Shown in pieces: positions 11,690 through 22,905 of a stretch of 64,000 nucleotides of DNA. The notes under the pieces are model-generated. The model was given only the letters and a program-made list of their open reading frames with translations. It made no database searches and was not told the DNA's origin. Every line of letters starts with the position of its first letter. Position 1 is the stretch's first letter. The stretch is from the NCBI RefSeq assembly GCF_905171765.1, contig NC_053391.1, positions 687,885,257 to 687,949,256 on the forward strand. The letters run 5' to 3'. The DNA is from Bufo bufo (taxonomy: Eukaryota; Chordata; Amphibia; Anura; Bufonidae). Position numbers and translations under genes: made by a program.

Positions 11690-12568
11690 ATCATTTGGCT
11701 AATGTTTGCCCCCCTAGGAGATTCATGGAGTTTTCTGATGGTAATAAAAAAAAAAGAAAGAAAAAAACCCTCTAAAAACTTTCCATTTGCTACTATTGGC
11801 AAGGTTGATGCGGAAATTGAAGGTTTGCCGTTTGCTTGTAGTTCCCGTTTTCTCCTACCTGCCAGGGTGGCGCTAGACAGCAAGAACATTGTTTGTGAGA
11901 TTTTTGTAGATAGTGGAGCAGCTGTCAATCTCATTGATAATAAATTTGCAATAACGCATGGATTCTAGGTATGCACTTTTGAAAAGGATATACCTCTTTT
12001 TGCTATCGATTCCGCTCCACTTTCTCAAAGATCGTTAAAGGGCATAGTTTACAATATCCGTTTGACTGTGGGTGACGCTCATGTTGAGGATATGTCATGT
12101 TTCGTCTTAAGCGGATTACCTACTCCTCTAGTGTTGGGGCTACCCTGGCTCACTAAACATAACCCCACCATTGATTGGCAAGCAAGGCAAATAATTGGTT
12201 GGAGTGAGTTTTGCAGAGAGAATTGCCTCACGGCGTCTCTTTCAGAGGTTTCTACCAAGACTGTACCATCTTTTCTCTCTGAATTTTCGGATGTGTTTTC
12301 CGAGAGTGGTGTCCAGGAGTTGCCCCCTCTCCAGGAGTACGACTGCCCTATTAATCTCATCCCAGGCACCAAGCTGCCAAAATCACGTTTATACAATCTC
12401 TCCCAACCTGAAAGAGTCGCTATGCGTACTTATATCTCTGAGAGCCTGAGAAAGGGACACATCCGACCCTCGAAGTCACCTGTTGCCGTTGTTTGTTTTT
12501 TTTTGTTAAGAAAAAAGATGGTTCTTTAAGACCTTGTCTGGATTTCAGGGAGCTGAACAATTCGTGAC
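11690..12568 (+). pseudogene. Gypsy protease and N-terminal reverse transcriptase (pol, first part)
   Basis: This stays in the same frame as gag to about 12500, interrupted by a stop at 11966-11968. The retropepsin active site is seen as IFVDSGAAVNLID (about 11905-11943), followed by the protease C-terminal hallmark LVLGLPWLTKHNP. The RT linker (FSDVFSE, then LPPLQEYDCPINL) comes next. A run of T residues near 12498-12510 marks a frameshift. Pol then reads CLDFRELNN and is cut at 12568 by the hAT insertion. RT resumes at 23763. Confidence 0.87.
12561..12568 (+). repeat. 8-bp target-site duplication, left copy (hAT insertion in Gypsy pol)
   Basis: ttcgtgac at 12561-12568 is repeated exactly at 23755-23762, immediately outside the hAT ends. 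Eight bases is the hAT superfamily duplication length. Confidence 0.95.
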
Positions 12569-12879
12569 TAGAGTTGAGCGAACACCTGGATGTTCGGGTT
12601 CGACGAGTTCGGCCGAACTTTCGAAAAATGTTCGGGTTCGGGATCCGAACTCGACCCGAACTTCATCCCGAACCCGAACCCCATAGAAGTCAATGGGGAC
12701 CCGAACTTTTGGGCACTAAAAAGGCTGTAAAACACACCCGGAAAGGGCTAGAGGGCTGCAAAAGGCAGCAAAATGTAGTTAAATCCCCTGAAAACAAATG
12801 TAGATAGGGAAATGATGAGTTAACATAAAATAAATAAAAATTAAACAATATTAATTGGAGTGAGGTCCCATAGCACAGA

Positions 12880-15800
12880 ATCAGGCTTCAAGTCACCCAC
12901 CAATGGAGAAGGTCACTTACTATTATTTTGACCACAGCACCCAGACAAAGGAGAGAGGTCCCACAGCAGAGAACCAGGCATCATATCACCCACCACAGGA
13001 GTAGGCCACCATTTAGTTACTTTGACCCCTACACCCAGACGGAGGAGAGAGGTTACACAGCAGAGAATCAGGCATTTAGATCACCCACCACAGGAGTAGG
13101 CCACCATTGAATCAGACCCCGGCAACCATGTCAGATGGCACAAGCATAAGCTTTATATCAATCAGCACAGGAGAAGGCGACTTTGACAGACTTTGACCCC
13201 TACACCCGGACGGAGGAGAGAGGTTTCAAAGCAGAGAATCAGGCATTTAGATCACCCACCACAGGAGTAGGCCCCAATTTAATGGGACCCCGGCAACCAT
13301 GTCAGATGGCACAACCATCAGCTTCATATCAATCAGCACAGGAGAAGGCGACTTTGAAAGACTTTGACCCCTACACCCAGACGGAGGAGAGAGGTTTCAC
13401 AGCAGAGAATCAGGCATTTAGATCACCCACCACAGGAGTAGGCCCCCATTGAATCAGACCCTGGCAACCATGTCAGATGGCACAACCATCAGCTTTATAT
13501 CAATCAGCACAGGAGAAGGCGACTTTGAAAGACTTTGACCCCTACACCCAGATGGAGGAGAGAGGTTTCACAGCAGAGAATCAGGCATCATATCAACCAC
13601 CACAGGAGAAGCCACCATTTAGTTACTTTGACCCCTGCACCCAGGAAGAGGAGAGAGGCACCACAGCACATATTCTGGCATCATATGAGCCACCACAGGA
13701 GAAGCCACCATTGAGTTACTTTGACCCCCGCACCCAGGAAGAGGAGAGAGGCACCACAGCACATATTCTGGCATCATATCAGCCACCACAGGAGAAGCCA
13801 CCATTGAGTTACTTTGACCCCCGCACCCAGGAAGAGGAGAGAGGCACCACAGCACATATTCTGGCATCATATCAGCCACCACAGGAGAAGCCACCATTGA
13901 GTTACTTTGACCCCTGCACCCAGGAAGAGGAGAGAGGCCCCACAGCACATATTCTGGCATCATATCAGCCACCACAGGAGAAGCCACCATTGAGTTACTT
14001 TGACCCCTTCACCCAAACAGAGGAGAGAGGTTCCACATCAGAGAATCAGGCATCATATCAACCACCACAGGAGTAGGCCACAATTTAATGGGACCCCGGC
14101 AACCATGTCAGATGGCACAACCATCAGCTTCATATCAATCAGCACAGGAGAAGGCGACTTTGAAAGACTTTGACCCCTACACCCAGACGGAGGAGAGAGG
14201 TTTCACAGCAGAGAATCAGGCATTTAGATCACCCACCACAGGAGTAGGCCCCCATTGAATCAGACCCTGGCAACCATGTCAGATGGCACAACCATCAGCT
14301 TTATATCAATCAGCACAGGAGAAGCCACCATTGAGTTACTTTGACCCCTGCACCCAGGAAGAGGAGAGAGGCCCCACAGCACATATTCTGGCATCATATC
14401 AGCCACCACAGGAGAAGCCACCATTGAGTTACTTTGACCCCTGCACCCAGGAAGAGGAGAGAGGCCCCACAGCACATATTCTGGCATCATATCAGCCACC
14501 ACAGGAGAAGCCACCATTTAGTTACTTTGACCCCTGCACCCAGGAAGAGGAGAGAGGCACCACAGCACATATTCTGGCATCATATCAGCCACCACAGGAG
14601 AAGCCACCATTTAGTTACTTTGACCCCTGCACCCAGGAAGAGGAGAGAGGCACCACAGCACATATTCTGGCATCATATCAGCCACCACAGGAGAAGCCAC
14701 CATTGAGTTACTTTGACCCCTGCACCCAGGAAGAGGAGAGAGGCCCCACAGCACATATTCTGGCATCATACTAACCACCACAGGAGAAGCCACCATTGAG
14801 TTACTTTGACCCCTGCACCCAGGAAGAGGAGAGAGGCCCCACAGCACATATTCTGGCATCATATCAGCCACCACAGGAGAAGCCACCATTGAGTTACTTT
14901 GACCCCCGCACCCAGGAAGAGGAGAGAGGCACCACAGCACATATTCTGGCATCATATCAGCCACCACAGGAGAAGCCACCATTGAGTTACTTTGACCCCT
15001 GCACCCAGGAAGAGGAGAGAGGCCCCACAGCACATATTCTGGCATCATACTAACCACCACAGGAGAAGCCACCATTGAGTTACTTTGACCCCTGCACCCA
15101 GGAAGAGGAGAGAGGCCCCACAGCACATATTCTGGCATCATATCAGCCACCACAGGAGAAGCCACCATTGAGTTACTTTGACCCCCGCACCCAGGAAGAG
15201 GAGAGAGGCACCACAGCACATATTCTGGCATCATATCAGCCACCACAGGAGAAGCCACCATTGAGTTACTTTGACCCCCGCACCCAGGAAGAGGAGAGAG
15301 GCACCACAGCACATATTCTGGCATCATACTAACCACCACAGGAGAAGCCACCATTGAGTTACTTTGACCCCTGCACCCAGGAAGAGGAGAGAGGCCCCAC
15401 AGCACATATTCTGGCATCATATCAGCCACCACAGGAGAAGCCACCATTGAGTTACTTTGACCCCCGCACCCAGGAAGAGGAGAGAGGCACCACAGCACAT
15501 ATTCTGGCATCATATCAGCCACCACAGGAGAAGCCACCATTGAGTTACTTTGACCCCCGCACCCAGGAATAGGAGAGAGGCACCACAGCACATATTCAGG
15601 CATCATATCACACACCACAGGAGAAGGCCTCTTTCAGTGATTTAGGCCTTTGGACCCAGACAGAGGAGAGAGGCACCACAGCACATATTCTGGCATCATA
15701 TCAGCCACCACAGGAGAAGCCACCATTGAGTTACTTTGACCCCTGCACCCAGGAAGAGGAGAGAGGCCCCACAGCACATATTCTGGCATCATATCAGCCA

Positions 15801-16265
15801 CCACAGGAGAAGCCACCATTTAGTTACTTTGACCCCTGCACCCAGTAAGAGGAGAGAGGCACCACAGCACATATTCTGGCATCATATCAGCCACCACAGG
15901 AGAAGCCACCATTTAGTTACTTTGACCCCTTCACCCAAACAGAGGAGAGAGGTTCCACATCAGAGAATCAGGCATCATATCAACCACCACAGGAGTAGGC
16001 CACAATTTAGTTTATTTGACCCCTGCACCCAGGAAGAGGAGAGAGGCCCCACAGCACATATTCTGGCATCATATCACACACCACAGGAGAAGGCCTCTTT
16101 CAGTGATTTAGGCCTTTGGACCCAGACAGAGGAGAGAGGTCAGAGATTAGCTTCATATACCCCAGCACAGCAGAAGACCGCTTTATTTGACTTAGGCCTC
16201 AGCACCCAGACAGAAGACAGAGGTAGCATGGCAGAGGTTATGGCTTCATGTCACCCATTAGTTTA
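12880..16265. repeat. Tandem array inside the hAT: 93-bp units with 279-bp higher-order repeats
   Basis: The core unit is 93 bp (ttgagttactttgacccctg onward), in about 20 copies between 13612 and 15950. Flanking and interspersed are longer ~175-bp variants (13020-13560, 14090-14320) carrying agatggcacaaccatcagc. Because 93 is divisible by three, 31-residue repeats are open on both strands: plus reads SYQPPQEKPPLSYFDP, minus reads MVASPVVADMMPEYVLW, and the longest minus frame is 14611-15618 (335 codons). Units containing an in-frame TAA recur at about 14770, 15049 and 15328, exactly 279 bp (three units) apart, showing block amplification. The short homolog at 42080-42370 has only a few units. 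Lying 3' of the transposase, it is probably noncoding. Confidence 0.93.
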
Positions 16266-16403
16266 ACCGGCCACTTTCATCTGGTTAGGCCCCGGCGCCC
16301 AGACAGAGAAGAGTTTCATTCAACTGTGGGTTTCATAAAATTTGTATCAAATAAAGAAGTGGCCCGTAGCACAACAAGACATGTTTTAGGCAGTTAATAA
16401 GGA

Positions 16404-16742
16404 CTACTCTGCACAAGGGAGGGACAGGTCCTGTGGTATCCATGCCTGGTTCATCTTTATGAAGGTCAGCTTGTCCACGTTGGCTGTGGACAGGCGGCTG
16501 CGCTTGTCAGTAATGACGCCCCCTGCCGTGCTGAATACGCGTTCAGATAAAACGCTGGCCGCCGGGCAGGAAAGCACCTCCAAGGCATAACATGCTAACT
16601 CTGGCCACGTGGACAATTTCGAAACCCAGTAGTTGAATGGGGCCGAACCATCCGTCAGGATGTGGAGGGGTGTGCAGACATACTGTTCAACCATGTTAGT
16701 GAAATGCTGCCTCCTGCTAACACGTTCCGTATCAGGTGTCGG
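16404..16742 (-). pseudogene. hAT transposase C-terminal dimerization domain, detached
   Basis: On the minus strand this encodes PDTERVSRRQHF, NYWVSKLSTWPELACYALEVL, the signature SVLSERVFSTAGGVITDKRS, and ends MNQAWIPQDLSLPCAE. This is the hAT C-terminal domain, and its SER motif carries what is presumed to be the third acidic catalytic residue. In the relative at 42490-42850 the same sequence is joined directly to TPQLTAP. Here the 16743-17498 insertion separates it from the rest of the transposase. It can no longer be translated as one protein with 17457-20552. Confidence 0.9.
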
Positions 16743-17498
16743 CCCATGAACAGGTAGGAACAAGAGTTAGGGACCACTCATGAGACAACCTTGACGCGGT
16801 GAGTGGCTTACTATGCTTTGGCCAAAATATAAACGAATGTCTCATCCAGCATGGAGGGCAGAGTGCTGGATGTAGTGTGCGATCACATTTGCATTTTCCG
16901 TTTGTATATGTATTTCGCCATAGTGATGTGCACCTACAGGCAGGTTGTGCTGACCCAACCCCTTATTTTTTTCTTTGTAGTATATATTGGAGGCGTGGCG
17001 ATCTCCTTGGAGTCATTGCATACCTGACCAGTTAATCTGTCCTTGAGGCTGGTTTTAAAGTCAGTATAAAACTGAGTCTGCTTGTATAGAACCTACCATT
17101 AGCCATCTGGCTCCAGGAGAAGTATATGGTGGGTTCAGCATGCATGTTGGTACTTGCATCCCTGGATCCGATGAAAGCTGTAATGGCACCGGACGGGGTT
17201 ACAAGCAAAGTGTACTTGGCTTGCATGCTGACCTGCATTCCCTGGATTTTATGTGGCTGTCGTGGCCCATGAACAGGTAGGAACAAGAGTTAGGGACCAC
17301 TCATGAGACAACCTTGACGCGGTGAGTGGCTTACTATGCTTTGGCCAAAATATAAACCAATGTCTCATCCAGCATGGAGGGCAGAGTGCTGGATGTAGTG
17401 TGCGATCACATTTGCATTTTCCGTTTGTATATGTATTTCGCCATAGTGATGTGCACCTACAGGCAGGTTGTGCTGACCCAACCCCTTATTTTTTTCTT
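16743..17498. mobile_element. 0.76-kb insertion with 238-bp terminal direct repeats
   Basis: Two 238-bp direct repeats, 16741-16978 and 17264-17501, are nearly identical (I saw one difference, aacgaatg versus aaccaatg). They flank 285 bp of unrelated sequence. The whole block is absent from the homologous position in the hAT copy at 41799-44177. The word tgtcgg occurs at both edges (16737-16742 and 17499-17504) and may be a target duplication. The boundaries lack GT/AG on the minus strand, so it is not an intron. The form resembles a miniature LTR element or a 1.5-unit tandem insertion. I do not recognise the family. Confidence 0.75.
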
Positions 17499-20400
17499 TG
17501 TCGGTGCAGATAGCTGTGGCGTGGAGACAAAACTTTTCCACATTTCTGCCATGCTAACCCTGCCCTCAGATGAGCTGGCCGTGACACAGCTGCGTTGGCG
17601 ACCTCTTGCCACTCCTCTGCCTTCACCTTCCACCTGTTCCCCTGTGACATGTGGGAATGCTCTCAAGAGCGCCTCTATCAGCGTGCGCTTGTACTCGCGC
17701 ATCTTACGGTCGCGCTCCAGTTCAGGAATTAAAGTGGGCACATTGTCTTTATACCGGGGATCCAGCAGGGTGGCCACCCAGTAGTCTGCACACGTTAAAA
17801 CGTGGGCAACTCTGCTGTCGTTGCGCAGGCATTGGAGCATATATTCGCTCATGTGGGCCAGGCTACCCATGGGTAAGGACAAGCTGTCCTCTGTGGGAGG
17901 CGTATCGTCATCGTCCACCGTATCCCCCCAGCCACGCACCAGTGATGGGCCTGGGCTGCCACCCCGCTGTGAACTTGCGTCATCCTCGTCCCCCTCCACC
18001 TCCTCCTCCTCATCCTCCTCGTCCTCCAGTACAGTGCCTTGGCTGGCGACTTGTGAACCTGTCCTCTGCTGCTTAAACAAACCTCCCTCTGAGCCACTTC
18101 GAACAGACTGGCCCGAAAGTGTTAGAAACGAGCCCTCATCCTCCTCCTCCTCCTCCACCTGGGCCACCTCCTCTAACATCATTGCCCTAAGTGTTTTCTC
18201 AAGGAGACATAGAAGTGGTATTGTAACGCTGATAACAGTGTCATCGCCACTGGCCATGTTGGTGGAGTACTCGAAACAGCGCAGCAGGGCACACAGGTCT
18301 CGCATGGAGGCCCAATCATTGGTGGTGAAGTGGTGCTGTTCGGCAGTACGACTGACGCGAGCGTGCTGCAGCTGAAACTCCACTATGGCCTGCTGCTGCT
18401 CGCACAGTCTCTCCAGCATGTGCAAGGTGGAGTTCCACCGGGTGGGCACGTCGCATATGAGGCGGTGAGCGGGAAGGCCGAAGTTCCGCTGTAGCGCAGA
18501 CAGGCGAGCAGCGGCAGGATGTGAACGGCGGAAGCGCGCACAGACGGCCCGCACTTTATGCAGCAGCTCTGACATGTTGGGGTAGTGGTGAATGAACCTC
18601 TGCACCACCAAGTTCAGCACATGCGCCAGGCAAGGGATGTGCGTCAAACCGGCTAGTCCCAGAGCTGCCACGAGATTTCGCCCATTATCGCATACCACCA
18701 GGCCTGGCTTGAGGCCCACCGGCAGAAACCACTCGTCGGTCTGTTGTTCAATACCCCGCCACAACTCCTTTGCGCTGTGGGGCCTGTCCCCCAAACATAT
18801 GAGTTTCAGAATGGCCTGCTGACGTTTACCCCGGGCTGTGCTGAAGTTGGTGGTGAAGGTGTGTGGCTGACCGGATGAGCTGGTGGAAGCAGTGGAGGAG
18901 GAAGCCGAGTAGGAGGAGGAGGCTACAGGAGGCAGAGAATGATGCCCTGCGATCCTAGGGGGCGGAAGGACGTGCGCCAAGGAACTGTCCGCCGGGGGCC
19001 CAGCCGCCACTACATTCATCCAGTGTGCAGTTAGTGAGATATAGCGTCCCTGGCCGTGCTTACTGGTCCACGTATCTGTGGTTAGGTGGACCTTGCCACA
19101 AATGGCGTTGCGCAGTGCACACTTGATTTTATCGGACACTTGCATGTGCAGGGAAGGCACGGCTGTCTTGGAGAAGTAGTGGCGGCTGGGAACCACATAC
19201 TGCGGGACAGCCATGGCCATCAGCTGTTTGAAGCTGTCTGTGTCCACCAGCCTGAACGCCAGCATTTCTAAGGCCAGCAGTTTAGAAATGCTGGCGTTCA
19301 GGCCAAGGGCTCGAGGGTGACTCGGGGGGAATTTGCGCTTCCTCTCTAAGGTTTGAGATATTGAGAGCTGAACGCTGCTGTGTGATATAGTGGAGACGCT
19401 AGTTGACGGTGGCGGTGGTGGTGGTGTCGGTGGCACATCCTCTGTTTGCTGCTCGGCAGGTGGCAACATTCCTCTCGAGGCGGAAGCTGAGGCAGCAGCG
19501 GTAGAGGGAGCAGGGGGAGCCTCAGCGAGTGCCTGGTTTTTAAGGTGTGTACCCCACTGCAGTTCATGCTTTGCATGTAGATGCCTGGTCATGCAGGTTG
19601 TGCTGAGGTTCAGAACGTTAATGCCTCGCCTCAGGCTCTGATGGCAGAGCGTGCAAGTCACTCGGGTCTTGTCGGTAGGACATTGTTTAAAGAAGTGCCA
19701 TGCCAGGGAACTCTTTGAAGCTGCCTTTGTGGGGCTGGGTCCCTGTTGGCGATGTCCAGTAGCAGGCGAACTCTGGGGGCGGCGGCTCGTCTGCTTTGGC
19801 CCCCTGCTCCCTCTTTGGCTTCGCTGTTGTCTCGGTCTCACCACTACCTCTTCCTCTGAACTGTGAAAGTCATCTCCACGACCTTCAGTCCATGTGGGGT
19901 CTAAGACCTCATCGTCCTCTGCATCGTCTTCCACCCAGTCTCCCTCCCTGACCTCCTCCTGTTCAGTCTGCACACTGCAAAAAGACGCGGCAGTGGGCAC
20001 CTGTGTTTCGTCATCATCAGAGAGTCGGTGACTCTGCTGTGGTGGTATTCCCATGTCCTCTTCATCTGGAGACATAAGTGGTTGTGCGTCAGTGCATGGT
20101 ATGTCTTCCTCCACTGGGGAAGGGCTAGGTGGACGCCCCTGGGAAACCCTGGAAGCAGAGTCTTCAAACAGAAGAAGAGACTGCTGCATAACTTGTGGCT
20201 CAGACCGTTTCCCTGATATGCTTGGGGGTGATGTGACAGACTGATGGGCTTGGTTTTCAGGTGCCACCTGTGCGCTTTCCGCAGAAGACTGGGTGGAAGA
20301 CCATGTGGTGAACGTGCTGGAAGCACTGTCGGCCACCCAATCGATTAATGCCTGTACCTGCTCAGGCCTTACCATCCTAAGAGCGGCATTGGGCCCCACG

Positions 20401-20552
20401 AGATATTGCGGTACATTCTGCCGGCTAGTTGAGGGAGTTCGTTCCCTACTGTGTGCGCCTGGGGCCGAACGGCCACGTCCTCTACCAGCAACAGAGGCTC
20501 CACGGACACCACCACGACCGCGTCCTCGTCCCTTAATAGTATTTTTCTTCAT
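17457..20552 (-). CDS. hAT transposase, BED zinc finger type, C-terminally truncated
   Basis: A 1031-codon frame. Residues 1-45 are Arg/Gly-rich, about 46-280 are acidic and low-complexity, and the BED finger lies near 281-330 (W285, C300-x2-C303, H324-x4-H329). The RNase H-like core has D493 in LTTDTWTSKHG, D622 in VVCDNGRN, C641-x2-H644 in PCLAHVLNLV and the R705-W706 pair in DVPTRWNS. An acidic insert runs 795-880, then CADYWVATLLDPRY. Homology ends at residue ~1017 (STPQLSAPT); the last ~14 residues come from the 16743-17498 insertion, so the C-terminal domain and presumed catalytic Glu are lost. The start MKKNTIKGRG matches the start at 29942 in a relative. The long intact frame suggests the insertion is recent. 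It would bind element ends and cut DNA; this copy is probably inactive. Confidence 0.92.
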   Translation of the reverse strand: MKKNTIKGRGRGRGGVRGASVAGRGRGRSAPGAHSRERTPSTSRQNVPQYLVGPNAALRMVRPEQVQALIDWVADSASSTFTTWSSTQSSAESAQVAPENQAHQSVTSPPSISGKRSEPQVMQQSLLLFEDSASRVSQGRPPSPSPVEEDIPCTDAQPLMSPDEEDMGIPPQQSHRLSDDDETQVPTAASFCSVQTEQEEVREGDWVEDDAEDDEVLDPTWTEGRGDDFHSSEEEVVVRPRQQRSQRGSRGPKQTSRRPQSSPATGHRQQGPSPTKAASKSSLAWHFFKQCPTDKTRVTCTLCHQSLRRGINVLNLSTTCMTRHLHAKHELQWGTHLKNQALAEAPPAPSTAAASASASRGMLPPAEQQTEDVPPTPPPPPPSTSVSTISHSSVQLSISQTLERKRKFPPSHPRALGLNASISKLLALEMLAFRLVDTDSFKQLMAMAVPQYVVPSRHYFSKTAVPSLHMQVSDKIKCALRNAICGKVHLTTDTWTSKHGQGRYISLTAHWMNVVAAGPPADSSLAHVLPPPRIAGHHSLPPVASSSYSASSSTASTSSSGQPHTFTTNFSTARGKRQQAILKLICLGDRPHSAKELWRGIEQQTDEWFLPVGLKPGLVVCDNGRNLVAALGLAGLTHIPCLAHVLNLVVQRFIHHYPNMSELLHKVRAVCARFRRSHPAAARLSALQRNFGLPAHRLICDVPTRWNSTLHMLERLCEQQQAIVEFQLQHARVSRTAEQHHFTTNDWASMRDLCALLRCFEYSTNMASGDDTVISVTIPLLCLLEKTLRAMMLEEVAQVEEEEEDEGSFLTLSGQSVRSGSEGGLFKQQRTGSQVASQGTVLEDEEDEEEEVEGDEDDASSQRGGSPGPSLVRGWGDTVDDDDTPPTEDSLSLPMGSLAHMSEYMLQCLRNDSRVAHVLTCADYWVATLLDPRYKDNVPTLIPELERDRKMREYKRTLIEALLRAFPHVTGEQVEGEGRGVARGRQRSCVTASSSEGRVSMAEMWKSFVSTPQLSAPTKKKIRGWVSTTCL

Positions 20553-20599
20553 TGTTGCGATTCAACTCGCACCACAATGAAATATATTATTTTTTATAA

Positions 20600-22905
20600 G
20601 CAAAATCCCCTCACTGGAATACTTTCAGTCTTTTGACTCTATGGATTACAGATGGAATGACTGTTATATGTGAGTACCGCTTTCTTTGACAGATTCTAGT
20701 ATGGGTACATATATGTTTTCCCAACCCCAGCACATTAGTTTGCTAATTCCAGATGTATGAAACGCAGGCCTAACTGTATCTAGTATATTGAACGCCAGAT
20801 AAACTAACTTGGCCTTTTTTAAATAAAAAAAAAATTCCCTCACTGGAATACTTTCAGTCTTTTGACTGTATGGATTACAGATGGAATGACTGTTATATGT
20901 GAGTACCGCTTTCTTTGACAGATTCTAGTATGGGTACATATATGTTTTCCCAACCCCAGCACATTAGTTTGCTAATTCCAGATGTATGAAACGCAGGCCT
21001 AACTGTATCTAGTATATTGAACGCCAGATAAACTAACTTGGCCTTTTTTAAATAAAAAAAATCCCCTCACTGGAATACTTTCAGTCTTTTGACTGTATGG
21101 ATTACAGATGGAATGACTGTTATATGTGAGTACCGCTTTCTTTGACAGATTCTAGTATGGGTACATATATGTTTTCCCAACCCCAGCACATTAGTTTGCT
21201 AATTCCAGATGTATGAAACGCAGGCCTAACTGTATCTAGTATATTGAACGCCAGATAAACTAACTTGGCCTTTTTTAAATAAAAAAAAAATTCCCTCACT
21301 GGAATACTTTCAGTCTTTTGACTGTATGGATTACAGATGGAATGACTGTTATATGTGAGTACCGCTTTCTTTGACAGATTCTAGTATGGGTACATATATG
21401 TTTTCCCAACCCCAGCACATTAGTTTGCTAATTCCAGATGTATGAAACGCAGGCCTAACTGTATCTAGTATATTGAACGCCAGATAAACTAACTTGGCCT
21501 TTTTTAAATAAAAAAAAAATTCCCTCACTGGAATACTTTCAGTCTTTTGACTGTATGGATTACAGATGGAATGACTGTTATATGTGAGTACCGCTTTCTT
21601 TGACAGATTCTAGTATGGGTACATATATGTTTTCCCAACCCCAGCACATTAGTTTGCTAATTCCAGATGTATGAAACGCAGGCCTAACTGTATCTAGTAT
21701 ATTGAACGCCAGATAAACTAACTTGGCCTTTTTTAAATAAAAAAAATTCCCTCACTGGAATACTTTCAGTCTTTTGACTGTATGGATTACAGATGGAATG
21801 ACTGTTATATGTGAGTACCGCTTTCTTTGACAGATTCTAGTATGGGTACATATATGTTTTCCCAACCCCTGCACATTAGTTTGCTAATTCCAGATGTATG
21901 AAACGCAGGCCTAACTGTATCTAGTATATTGAACGCCAGATAAACTAACTTGGCCTTTTTTAAATAAAAAAAAAATCCCCTCACTGGAATACTTTCAGTC
22001 TTTTGACTGTATGGATTACAGATGGAATGACTGTTATATGTGAGTACCGCTTTCTTTGACAGATTCTAGTATGGGTACATATATGTTTTCCCAACCCCAG
22101 CACATTAGTTTGCTAATTCCAGATGTATGAAACGCAGGCCTAACTGTATCTAGTATATTGAACGCCAGATAAACTAACTTGGCCTTTTTTAAATAAAAAA
22201 AAAATTCCCTCACTGGAATACTTTCAGTCTTTTGACTGTATGGATTACAGATGGAATGACTGTTATATGTGAGTACCGCTTTCTTTGACAGATTCTAGTA
22301 TGGGTACATATATGTTTTCCCAACCCCAGCACATTAGTTTGCTAATTCCAGATGTATGAAACGCAGGCCTAACTGTATCTAGTATATTGAACGCCAGATA
22401 AACTAACTTGGCCTTTTTTAAATAAAAAAAATTCCCTCACTGGAATACTTTCAGTCTTTTGACTGTATGGATTACAGATGGAATGACTGTTATATGTGAG
22501 TACCGTTTTCTTTGACAGATTCTAGTATGGGTACATATATGTTTTCCCAACCCCAGCACATTAGTTTGCTAATTCCAGATGTATGAAACGCAGGCCTAAC
22601 TGTATCTAGTATATTGAACGCCAGATAAACTAACTTGGCCTTTTTTAAATAAAAAAAATTCCCTCACTGGAATACTTTCAGTCTTTTGACTGTATGGATT
22701 ACAGATGGAATGACTGTTATATGTGAGTACCGCTTTCTTTGACAGATTCTAGTATGGGTACATATATGTTTTCCCAACCCCAGCACATTAGTTTGCTAAT
22801 TCCAGATGTATGAAACGCAGGCCTAACTGTATCTAGTATATTGAACGCCAGATAAACTAACTTGGCCTTTTTTAAATAAAAAAAAAATTCCCTCACTGGA
22901 ATACT
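20600..22905. repeat. ~228-bp tandem array in the hAT 5' region, ten units
   Basis: Ten near-identical units begin with cctcactggaatactttcag and end in ggccttttttaaataaaa plus a variable A-run, at about 20608, 20838, 21064, 21293, 21522, 21750, 21977, 22207, 22435 and 22662. A diverged part-unit starts at about 22890. Length differences come mostly from the A-run. The array sits between the element's promoter-like end and the transposase ATG (minus strand), so it would be 5' untranslated or intronic. No equivalent sequence was found elsewhere in the window. Confidence 0.95.

Noticed and set aside
13619..13990. Proline-rich structural protein genes in the 93-bp array
   Set aside because: Frames are open on both strands because the unit length is divisible by three. 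Stops recur in fixed unit types and there is no start or splice context.
16743..17498. An intron in the hAT transposase gene
   Set aside because: The boundaries lack GT and AG on the coding strand, and the block has 238-bp direct repeats and candidate duplications. An insertion explains it better.
17821..18375. Serine-rich plus-strand frames opposite the hAT transposase
   Set aside because: These are shadows of the acidic low-complexity parts of the transposase on the other strand.
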